Source: Vanessa cardui (taxonomy: Eukaryota; Arthropoda; Insecta; Lepidoptera; Nymphalidae). From it: 64,000 nucleotides of DNA. Shown piece after piece: positions 55,465 through 64,000 of the stretch. The first letter of the stretch is position 1. Each line of letters opens with the position of its first letter. Position numbers and translations under genes: made by a program. Below the pieces are notes generated by a model. The model saw only the letters and a program-made list of their open reading frames with translations, ran no database searches and was not told the origin of the DNA. The stretch covers positions 6,318,197-6,382,196 of the forward strand of contig NC_061151.1 in assembly GCF_905220365.1 (NCBI RefSeq), given 5' to 3'.

Positions 55465-56883
55465 ATGGATGTCGATCCACCTCCCGAACCTCCTGATCCC
55501 GGGGGTTCAGAATGTCAGACTGATCCTCCAACATCCTCTTCTCGCAAACGCTCCGGCGATAAGTCTTCTTGCTCTCCTGATTCCTCTTCAAAGAAAACAG
55601 TTATCCACCCTTCTACCGCTAGTGCCTCTATCCAGAATGTTTATGTTAATCCTTCCTTTATTGATGGCCCAAAAAGTTACACGGATGACGACAAAGGTCC
55701 CTTCATTGTCCATGTCTCTCGGGAAGTAGCTGATCCAGCTGCAGGTAACTCTATTAGAGCCATTAAATTCGGACAATTTCTGCATAAACACAAGATTGGC
55801 TCTATTATGAATGATGGTGTTAAGAATGTTGGTAGGAACAAAATAGAAATACAGTTTACTTCAGCACAAGCTGCAAATAGTTTCCTAAAAAACCCACTTC
55901 TAGCACTCTGTAAATATGCTGCTAACTTACCCACATATAATATTACCAGAATGGGTCTAATAAAAGGCATCCCGGTAGACTGGTCTATGGAGGATCTAAT
56001 TGAATCAATTGAGCTTCCTCATGGATGTGGGGAAGTAATAAAATTGAGGCGTCTTAACCGGAAGACTATTAACGAAGGAGTTGTGTCTTGGGTACCAACT
56101 CAATCGGTAGTCATAACTTTTAAAGGTCAAATCCTTCCTAGCAAAATATATTCATTTCATACATCCCTTCCCGTTGAAATATACAATCTCCCCACAATAA
56201 TATGTTTAAACTGTTGTCGTTATGGCCACGTTCGGACTCAGTGTAGATCTACTCCCAGGTGCTTTAAATGTTCTCAATCTCATACGGGTGATTCGTGTGA
56301 GGTTATTAAAGATAATTCTACATGTTTACATTGTTCTGGCAAACACTTTGCCACAGATAAGGATTGCCCTGAGTATTCTCGTCAGCAATCGATTAAAATT
56401 GTAATGGCACAAGATAATGTCTCATACATGGAAGCTGCCTCTCGCTTCCCTAATGTCCGCAGATCCTATGCTGAGGTAGCAAAAGAGTTGTTCTCTGTTC
56501 CTGCATACGTCCCACCCATCCCTGGTCCTTCGAGGTCCACCCCTAGTCCTACTAAATCTTACAGACAAACCGTTGTCCGCTCTCCCTCCCCTAGACTTCC
56601 TCAAGGAAAGGGGTATGATAAACACGCCCATCAGGCCATAGTTGCCAATTGCGCCTCCTCCTCTCCTAATGGTTGCGCTCTAAACGTTCCTCAGCCTTCC
56701 CCACCTAATAATAATCCTAATTTATTGGAATTACTCACCAAAATCCTCCTAAATATCCTCAGTACATGTAATGATGTCCCATTACCGTCCAACGTTGCCA
56801 ATGATTTATCCCAGCTATTTACAATCCTTAATAATGGCCCCAATCAGATTCCTTCAATGGAACTGTCAAAGCGTCCGTCGTAA
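55465..56883 (+). CDS. Retrotransposon ORF1 (gag-like nucleic-acid chaperone)
   Basis: The protein has 472 residues. The N-terminus is Ser/Pro-rich (DPPTSSSRKRSGDKS). A central region (about 65-235; KGPFIVHVSREV onward) is typical of ORF1 proteins of this group. Three zinc knuckles follow at about 247-305: CLNCCRYGHVRTQC, CFKCSQSHTGDSC and CLHCSGKHFATDKDC. The C-terminus is low-complexity. ORF1 proteins bind element RNA and form the ribonucleoprotein (family knowledge). The first ATG of the frame lies 217 bp inside the element's 5' end. The end overlaps ORF2 by 50 bp. Confidence 0.88.
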   Translation: MDVDPPPEPPDPGGSECQTDPPTSSSRKRSGDKSSCSPDSSSKKTVIHPSTASASIQNVYVNPSFIDGPKSYTDDDKGPFIVHVSREVADPAAGNSIRAIKFGQFLHKHKIGSIMNDGVKNVGRNKIEIQFTSAQAANSFLKNPLLALCKYAANLPTYNITRMGLIKGIPVDWSMEDLIESIELPHGCGEVIKLRRLNRKTINEGVVSWVPTQSVVITFKGQILPSKIYSFHTSLPVEIYNLPTIICLNCCRYGHVRTQCRSTPRCFKCSQSHTGDSCEVIKDNSTCLHCSGKHFATDKDCPEYSRQQSIKIVMAQDNVSYMEAASRFPNVRRSYAEVAKELFSVPAYVPPIPGPSRSTPSPTKSYRQTVVRSPSPRLPQGKGYDKHAHQAIVANCASSSPNGCALNVPQPSPPNNNPNLLELLTKILLNILSTCNDVPLPSNVANDLSQLFTILNNGPNQIPSMELSKRPS

Positions 56884-59800
56884 GAAACCTGAACTCCTCT
56901 CACTTATTAATTCATTTAAACCTGTCATTATTGCCATCTCTGAGACATGGCTGATTCCCGGCTCTCGTTTTCGGGTACCGGGTTTCTCCTGTTTGAGGGA
57001 TGACAGAAATGATGGGTATGCAGGTTGTGCCATCTTGATCAGGCACTCCATTCCCTTCTCCCAAATTTCCTTACCTCCTTTTAGCCAGCAAATCAATGCT
57101 GTAGCTATCAAAGCCTTCAACATCTCCTTTTTATCTATCTACATTCCTCATCCTAACCCTTCACTTGTTCCTGAATTACACTCCATTTTTTCTTCCCTCC
57201 CAAGCCCTGTTCTTGTTATGGGGGATTTTAATGCCCACCATACATTATGGGGTTCCTATTTCTGTGATGGATTTGCCCCCTTGTTGGTGGACATTGTTGA
57301 TGATGTAAACTTTTGCATTCTCAATGATGGTTCGCCGACTCGTAGGGTTTATCCTAATCAGAATCCTAATTCTGCTATTGATTTATCCATAGCATCCCCA
57401 TCCCTTTCCTCGCAAATATCTTGGAATATCCTTCCATCTACGTTTGGGAGTGATCATTTCCCTATCCTTCTTTCATTAAACAACAGATCCATTGCTCCAT
57501 CCAAATCCTCCCCTCTCCTTAAATATAAACTTAAAAATGCTAACTGGTTAGCATACTCTAACTCTGTTGATGTCATGTTAAGCTCTCTCCCTGATTTTGT
57601 GAACGGTGAAAATGCTCTTGCTTACTACGAGCTTTTTCTTAATATTATTAAATCCTCTGCTGATTCCCATTTCCCACAAAAAAATCTTAATAAAAAAATT
57701 TGCATCTCTCCGCCTTGGTGGGATGAAGAGTGTAATTCCTTGGTCCAACAGAGATCTGAAGCCGAAGAGTCATATAATGTATCTATGACTTCACAAAATT
57801 TTATCAAATATCAGCATATAGATGCCAAAATTAAAAAACTATTTTCCAGAAAGAAAAAACAGGGATGGACCAATTTCTGTGAATCCCTTAGTCCTCGGTC
57901 TCCCCCTCAAACAGTTTGGAGAAATCTTAAGAGATTTCGCCGCTCCCTCGATTCTGATAACCCAAACGCCTATAATCCATCCGTATGGCTTAATGATTTT
58001 ACTACCAAACTTGCTCCCCCCTTTGTTCCATGTCGAGATAGTTTTATAAATTTTACTCAATCATCTACCTCAGATGATATGGATAGTCCGTTTACTATCT
58101 CAGAGCTACACACAGCTCTGAACGGACTGAAGGACTCGTCACCAGGGGAAGATGGCGTGCCCTACTCCTTTATAATAAACCTCAGTGATAAAGCTAAATG
58201 CGTCTATCTGAATATAATTAATGCTTTTTTCTCAACAGGAATCGTCCCGGAATCTTGGAAGTCCCAAATTATTATCCCCATACTAAAACCGGGAAAAAGC
58301 CCTTTGGACCCCAATTCTTATAGACCCATTGCTTTATCGTCTACACTAGTGAAAGTTACTGAACATCTCCTAAAAAACCGTTTGGAATGGATAATGGAAA
58401 GCAGAAATATTCTCTCGCCCTCTCAATTTGGCTTTCGAAAGGGTTTGAGCACTCTTGATAGTCTCAGCATTCTTACGACAGACATTCGAATAGCCTTCTC
58501 TAACGGAGAGTACCTTGTGGGTGTTTTTCTAGATATTACTTCTGCATATGATAATGTTCTTCTTCCGGTACTCAGGCAAAAATTGCAACAGCTGAGTATC
58601 CCTCCGAGGATTACTCATTTCATATGTAATCTGCTTTTTTGCAGATCAATTTCTGTTAAATACCAAAATTGTATTCTTCCCCCCAGGATTGTCTGGAAAG
58701 GTCTCCCGCAAGGTTCAGTCCTTAGCCCTCTGCTTTATAGCATTTATACCCATGATCTCGAATTGTCTGTGAATAATTTCTGTAACATACTTCAATATGC
58801 TGATGACATCGTTTTATATTTTAAATCTACATCTGTTGAAAATTTAACTTTGCGATTAAACTCTGCTTTACATTATCTTGACCTATGGCTCTTTGACCAT
58901 GGCCTGTCTTTGTCTATTGATAAGACTCAGGCAGTTGTGTTCACTAGGAAAAGACAAATTCCTGTCTTCGACTTGTTTTGTGGGGATCAACGCATCAACT
59001 TTGCCAACAAGACGAAATTTCTAGGCATTATTCTCGACAACAAACTGAATGGAATTTGTCACTCTGAGCATGTTATTAAAAAATGTGAAAAGGGTATTAA
59101 CGTCCTTAGAGCAGTCTCAGGAGTCTGGTGGGGAGCTCACCCCTATTCTCTTAAACTACTGTACAATGCAATAGTTCGTAGTCATTTAGACTACGGACTA
59201 TTTGTCTTAGAACCACTTAGTAAATCCGTTTCTGAAAAACTTAATAAAATTCAATACAAATGCCTCAGAATAATCCTAGGAGCTATGAAAACTACTCCCA
59301 CTAACGCTCTGCAGGTTGAATGTGTTGATCCTCCGCTTCAACTGAGAAGACAATTTTTATGCGACCGTTTTGTAGTAAAATCTTTACAGTTATCTTCTCA
59401 TCCTCTTTGGTCCCGTCTAAGCGAACTGTCCCAACTCTGCGTTCGCTCTAGAAGTCCATCCTTATTATTAGACAGTTTTTTAAAATTTACTACACTCCCA
59501 CATCCTATCTTAAGATTCCAGTCAAATCCTCTTTTTTCCACTCCATTTAGATCTCTAGTCTATAATCCGTCAATCATTACAGATCTTGGTCTTATTAAAG
59601 GGGCCCCTGATACAAACTCAAAATTTCAAAGATTTCTTCATCAAAATTGGTCAAATCATTTACTTATATTTACTGATGCCTCTAAACTATCCCCTGAAAG
59701 CTGCGTCGGCTCAGCCTGTTGGATCCCCAAATTCAAAATTGTCCTTCAATTTAAATCCCCTCCTGAATCATCCATCTTTACCGGTGAAGCGATTGCAATT

Positions 59801-60526
59801 TTAGAAGCCATCGTTTTTGTCCACTCCCATGACCTCAGACACACGATAATTTTGACAGACTCTTTGAGTTGTCTGTTGGCAATTAAGGAAAATCCGTTTC
59901 GTAGTAAACGAAAGTTTTTCATCATCCTTAAGATCAGGGAAGCATTGTTTTCTTGTCATCAAAAAGGGCTAGATTTATCGCTTGTCTGGATACCAAGCCA
60001 TTCTGGTATTCCCGACAACGATGCAGCAGATTCATTTGCTAAATCTGCTATATCAACTGGCTCTCTTGATCATTTTAAAAACTCAACACAGGACTTGTGT
60101 GCTCTACCGAAAATTCATCTTGTTAAATCCTGGAACTCTGTTTGGGAAGTTTCATCAAAATCTAAAGGTAGATTTTACGCAAGTCTACAACCAGTTATTC
60201 CGAGGCGACCTTGGTTTTCTCATCACAGGCAAACTAAACGTTGGGTCACCACAACTATCTGCCGTTTACGCCTTGGACATGCATGTACGCCCGTTCATCT
60301 TTGTAAAATTAGAGTTAGAGATCACTCTTTGTGTGAATGTGGCCTTGACGAAGGTTCCTTATCCCATATACTGTTTTCTTGCCCCAATCTCCTCCACCCC
60401 GTATATGACGTTCTCCCTCCCAAAGTTCCTCGCCCTATTAATGTTGAATGTTTGTTAATGTGTGTGTTTAGTCCACTTTGTAAATTTTTATGTAAATATA
60501 TTGAGCGTAATAAAATTAAGTTGTAA
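56834..60526 (+). CDS. Retrotransposon ORF2 (endonuclease-reverse transcriptase-RNase H)
   Basis: The protein has 1,230 residues if translation starts at MAPIRFLQWNCQS; the open frame extends 21 codons further upstream to 56771. An APE-type endonuclease occupies about 1-215 (LQWNCQS, SETWL, GDFNAHHTLWG, GSDHFPI). Reverse transcriptase lies at about 440-720 (SYRPIAL, GLPQGSVLSPLLY, YADDIVLYF with YADD at 655-658). RNase H lies at about 940-1070 (FTDAS with Asp at 948, Glu in GEAIAILEA, LTDSLS, WIPSHSGIPDNDAAD). A terminal Cys/His knuckle (CECGLDEGSLSHILFSC) completes it. All catalytic residues are present and there is no frameshift. Translation may depend on reinitiation or frameshifting at the 50-bp overlap (+1 relative to ORF1). 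Confidence 0.92.
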   Translation: MAPIRFLQWNCQSVRRKKPELLSLINSFKPVIIAISETWLIPGSRFRVPGFSCLRDDRNDGYAGCAILIRHSIPFSQISLPPFSQQINAVAIKAFNISFLSIYIPHPNPSLVPELHSIFSSLPSPVLVMGDFNAHHTLWGSYFCDGFAPLLVDIVDDVNFCILNDGSPTRRVYPNQNPNSAIDLSIASPSLSSQISWNILPSTFGSDHFPILLSLNNRSIAPSKSSPLLKYKLKNANWLAYSNSVDVMLSSLPDFVNGENALAYYELFLNIIKSSADSHFPQKNLNKKICISPPWWDEECNSLVQQRSEAEESYNVSMTSQNFIKYQHIDAKIKKLFSRKKKQGWTNFCESLSPRSPPQTVWRNLKRFRRSLDSDNPNAYNPSVWLNDFTTKLAPPFVPCRDSFINFTQSSTSDDMDSPFTISELHTALNGLKDSSPGEDGVPYSFIINLSDKAKCVYLNIINAFFSTGIVPESWKSQIIIPILKPGKSPLDPNSYRPIALSSTLVKVTEHLLKNRLEWIMESRNILSPSQFGFRKGLSTLDSLSILTTDIRIAFSNGEYLVGVFLDITSAYDNVLLPVLRQKLQQLSIPPRITHFICNLLFCRSISVKYQNCILPPRIVWKGLPQGSVLSPLLYSIYTHDLELSVNNFCNILQYADDIVLYFKSTSVENLTLRLNSALHYLDLWLFDHGLSLSIDKTQAVVFTRKRQIPVFDLFCGDQRINFANKTKFLGIILDNKLNGICHSEHVIKKCEKGINVLRAVSGVWWGAHPYSLKLLYNAIVRSHLDYGLFVLEPLSKSVSEKLNKIQYKCLRIILGAMKTTPTNALQVECVDPPLQLRRQFLCDRFVVKSLQLSSHPLWSRLSELSQLCVRSRSPSLLLDSFLKFTTLPHPILRFQSNPLFSTPFRSLVYNPSIITDLGLIKGAPDTNSKFQRFLHQNWSNHLLIFTDASKLSPESCVGSACWIPKFKIVLQFKSPPESSIFTGEAIAILEAIVFVHSHDLRHTIILTDSLSCLLAIKENPFRSKRKFFIILKIREALFSCHQKGLDLSLVWIPSHSGIPDNDAADSFAKSAISTGSLDHFKNSTQDLCALPKIHLVKSWNSVWEVSSKSKGRFYASLQPVIPRRPWFSHHRQTKRWVTTTICRLRLGHACTPVHLCKIRVRDHSLCECGLDEGSLSHILFSCPNLLHPVYDVLPPKVPRPINVECLLMCVFSPLCKFLCKYIERNKIKL

Positions 60527-60803
60527 ATATTTTTGTGATCGTTCTTATTTGATGTCTTAATAATATTGTAATATGTTTATCTAATTATTTATATATTGTA
60601 TTGTTTTAGGTTATGGGTTAACAGAGAGTCTACTACTATTGTGCCCTTAAAATTAATTTAAGCCTGCAATCTCGACCGCACCGTTCAATCTCCATCGTGT
60701 CTTCTCCATCGCACGTGACATTGGCGAAATAATCTGTGCTCTCTTGGCACAAATAAAAGCCATATATAAAAAAAAAAAAAAAAAAAAAAAAAACTTCAAT
60801 ATA

Positions 60804-61969
60804 TAAAGAATAAATATCGAAGAATATTGTCTGTTTTGTTGAGTTATGGAAATTGATGCACTGTATTTCAAATATTTATTTATAAGCATTTACTCAGCTG
60901 TCATTAATTTAAAAATATTATTTACTAATAAGTGCTAACTCAGTTTTTTATCGGAACTTTACTTATCACGGTAAGTTTCAGTTCAATGAACTTAATATGT
61001 TAAATTAAAAATACAATTTCTGACTGTTTGTTAATGTATCTTATCCTATCTTCTTTATCTTGCCTGTTTGGCTTAGATATAAAGTCGCAAGACCTCAGTC
61101 AATGGATTCAAAAATGAGTGGTTTTTCTATCAAATAAATCTGGCTTTTCTCGTTAATTGGCTGATCACCCTTGAGTTTTGCCGAAGTAAGAAACATCAGG
61201 ACAACATCATCTTATCCCAGAAAATAATATATATTTATAAAATATGAATTTCTAAGACTAAGTTCAAATTCTTAAAATAATCAGTGTGCTTATATGGGAC
61301 AAGAAATTCTCAAGGGATTAATACAGAATGTTAAGGCACATAAATAAGTTATTTGTTCACTCTTTTGCAGAAAATTTCGAATATTGTGTGGCATTTTTAT
61401 AATTCTTCAAAATATAAATTTAAATTCTTTAACTTTTAAGTGGCAATTTTTCTGTTATCATTCAATTTGTTTTACTTTAGTTTGTGTCTCATAAGTAAAC
61501 CAATCTTATGAATTACAATATACTTCCTGTTTTTGGTGGCCATCTACATGTTCTTTTTTTTTTGGGGAAGTTGGCTATGGTAGTCACTATTCTTCCTAAT
61601 ATTATGTCAGCACTTATAACTTTGATTAAAATAAAAGTGCTTGTAATTAGAATCAAATTTTAGTATCATTCTCCTTAACCTATATAGAGAATATTCATGT
61701 TTATTTTTTGTCAATATAAATCCTTTTATTATTTAAATTATACATTTACATTGAGATTAATCAGGATTTCCAAAATAAAGTTTTTTTATAAGGACCTTTC
61801 ATAGCAACTGTTTAACCATCTGGCATAGTGATCTACTTCTAGTGCCTCTTATTATTTCATCTAAAAAATGTTTTTTATCTAATTTTGAATGAAGAAATAA
61901 ATGCAATGACTTTTGTACTCCGATTATCCAAATTAATTAGGACCTATGTCAATTTGGATAATTTATATC
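60804..61969. other. AT-rich intergenic DNA
   Basis: No gene is supportable. A tRNA-like fragment (CAAGACCTCAGTCAATGGAT with TTCAAAAATG, at about 61050-61130) may be a decayed SINE of another family. Confidence 0.4.
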
Positions 61970-62260
61970 TTTTTTTTTTATAGTATATGTTAGCCGACGA
62001 GCATATGGGCCACCTGATGGTAAGTGGTCACCAACATCCATAGACAATGATGCTATAAGAAATATTAACTGTTCCTTATAATGCCAATGCACCATCAACA
62101 TTGCTATGTCCCTTGTGCCTGTAGTTACACGGGCTCACTCACCCTTCAAACCAGAACACAACAATACTGCATACTGTTCTTTAGCAGTAGAATATCTGAT
62201 GAGTGGGTGATACCTACCAAAGCGGGCTTCCACAAAGCCCTACCACCAAGTAACATATAT
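61970..62260 (+). mobile_element. Family-2 dispersed repeat
   Basis: The copy runs from TTTATAGTATATGTTAGCCG to GGGCTTCCACAAAGCCCTAC. The minus-strand frame over it is a shadow. Confidence 0.66.
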
Positions 62261-62269
62261 AGTTTGATA

Positions 62270-63190
62270 ATAAATACATAGAATAAACGTTTAATTAACA
62301 CAGTTTTATTATAACTCTCACTTGAATATGTCGATGAGAGTAAGTTTGCACCCCTATCAAGCCTTAACAAAAATAAAATGTATAAAAATTACTTAGTTTA
62401 AATATTTTATATATTGATAATTGGCGGTTGGATTCATCAGCGTTCTACTGTATAACGAAAGTAGGATTGTGAATCAATCATTACAAATTTCATCAATATT
62501 GCTTCACTAGCTTAGCTGTGGAAACGTAACAAGTGAATATGTTTTTGTATTTACAATATAAGTATAGATAATTTACATTACACTTATCGGAATAAATTTA
62601 ACAGTATAATTAGTTGAAAATATTTATGTATTCACATGTTATCGTTATAGGGAAAATTTGTATTGAAATATTTGGGGTCAGTTTTATACAATGACTGTTT
62701 AATTTGAATTTTTACCTAAAGTGTTCGAATTGTTTAACCCAGTGTGTTGTTTCTAATTTATATAAAAACTTTTTTATTATTATTACAGTTATTAACTAAC
62801 TATTTACCATGTTTTTTAGTTTTATCTGTTGGAGCTCGATATTTCGACATTATCTACGAATGTCTTGTTCACAAGACTGAAGTTTGCGGGTACTAGTAAT
62901 TGTAGTAATAAAAATAACCATGTTAATTTAAAATCTTTGTTATTATTGTTTATGTGGGCACACTAGGACTTCACGAGCAAATAAAAGTTTATATACATAC
63001 TATATATACTCAAGTAACAAACAGTAAAATATTAACAGCCTGTTAATTATCCATTACTGAAAGAAAAAAAGAAAGAACACTTTTATTTGGGACAAAATGA
63101 CAATTAGGTACAAAATAAAAAGTAAAAATAATAATAATAAATAAATAACATAACTACTAATAACTTAACATTTACACAAATTTACTGGAC
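62270..63190. other. AT-rich intergenic DNA with one structured block
   Basis: Only the stem-forming block at 62828-62880 stands out; it is described among the findings. Otherwise I see nothing. Confidence 0.4.
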
Positions 63191-63194
63191 GCAT

Positions 63195-63400
63195 TCTCTC
63201 TATTTGAGGAGATAATTTGGAGCATATTCCACCCTACTCCAATAATTAGAAATTAGACACATGCAGGTTTCCTCACGATGTTTTCCTACACAGCATGAGA
63301 TGAATTAAGTACATGAAAATACAGTTGTGCTTCTCTGGGCTTGAACTCGCGATCATCGGTTACGATGCACGCGTTCTAACCATTGAGTCATCTCGGCTCA
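63195..63400 (-). mobile_element. Family-1 SINE, decayed, inverted
   Basis: CATGCAGGTTTCCTCACGAT, GATGCACGCGTTCTAACCAT and CATCTCGGCTCA keep the order of the inverted family-1 consensus, with deletions. Confidence 0.68.
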
Positions 63401-64000
63401 AAAAAGCAGCACAAGTTTAAACAAGTTTGATATCTCACTCAATAGCGGATTGTAAATTCAGGACGAGTAATTAATAATTATTAATTAACGATTAAAACAA
63501 TTAACTGACGTATATTTGGCGGAAATTTAAAATGAGTCTATGGTATTTGTATACGGTGTTATGACATTTCATTCAATATCATAATTTATATCACATTATT
63601 ATTTGCATATTATGGGGCTATTGAATTTACTTTATTATATACAATTATTATTGTAATTAATTAATGAATAATTTGTAAAACTGTAATTAATATTATTTTA
63701 TATGGCATAGCATTTAATACTGGCATGTAACACTATTTCTTATTTTAAATATGATTGAGGTGTCATTAGAAAATAATTGGACGATAGCGGGGCATTGTAA
63801 CAAAAGATAGAGAGATTGGAGCATCATTGTAGAACGATAATATTATTTTTGCCATCCCGAATTACTGAAATTACACTAGTTAATGTGTTTTCATGGTTCG
63901 GTTTTGGTCAATTTTTTTATTCCGCATGGGGTCTCGTACTATAGTGAGAACCGGATGCGATCTATTAGTATTGTTAAACAGAGTTACCTGAGTAAGATGG
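63401..64000. other. AT-rich right flank, no gene seen
   Basis: No open frame, splice pattern or known repeat could be supported in this stretch. Confidence 0.5.

Larger units (their letters stand above)
55248..60791 (+). mobile_element. Full-length I-like non-LTR retrotransposon
   Basis: This 5.5-kb element has a 217-bp 5' UTR, two overlapping ORFs, a 265-bp 3' UTR and a poly(A) run at about 60768-60791, bounded by a 12-bp target-site duplication. Both ORFs are open with all key motifs, indicating a recent insertion. RNase H downstream of RT plus a three-knuckle ORF1 protein suggests the I group. A pure A tail, rather than TAA repeats, is atypical for the I factor, so the clade remains tentative. 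Confidence 0.85.

Overview
The window is eukaryotic, almost certainly from a lepidopteran and probably a nymphalid butterfly. It holds one multi-exon gene with GT-AG introns, AT-rich DNA between exons, and many copies of tRNA-derived SINE families of a type I associate with butterflies. The lepidopteran assignment rests on recalled repeat types, so the species is not determined. There are no operons, CRISPR arrays, rRNA genes or bacterial genes.

The only host gene I can reconstruct is on the minus strand. It is a PAT1/PATL1 (Drosophila HPat) mRNA-decay factor, with 17 coding exons from 54349 down to 34841. All junctions are in phase and the exons sum to 3,045 nt (1,014 codons plus stop). Exons 1-2 carry the N-terminal DDX6/Me31B-binding type motif, exons 6-7 an M/N/Q-rich low-complexity region, exons 8-11 the conserved central block, and exons 12-17 the helical Pat-C domain. 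Its introns are filled with SINEs, MITEs and other repeats.

The outstanding structure is the left 35 kb. From 810 to 35982 lies a direct tandem array of five ~7.0 kb units. Each carries the last 95 nt of HPat exon 15, complete exons 16 and 17 with splice sites and stop codon, the 3' region, and about 5 kb of downstream repeat-rich DNA. Unit 5 (28944-35982) is the one joined to the rest of the gene. Units 2 and 4 share an RTE-type LINE insertion and a deletion. Units 3 and 5 share a 264-bp MITE. The array therefore reads A-B-A'-B-A' with a ~14.03 kb higher-order period. Every difference I read among the coding copies is synonymous, while introns and flanks differ by insertions, deletions and substitutions.

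About 0.9 kb upstream of the HPat start, in divergent orientation, sits an apparently complete non-LTR retrotransposon (55248-60791). It has a zinc-knuckle ORF1, an ORF2 with endonuclease, reverse transcriptase and RNase H, a poly(A) tail and a 12-bp target-site duplication. The right end (60804-64000) is AT-rich with repeat remnants and no gene that I can support.
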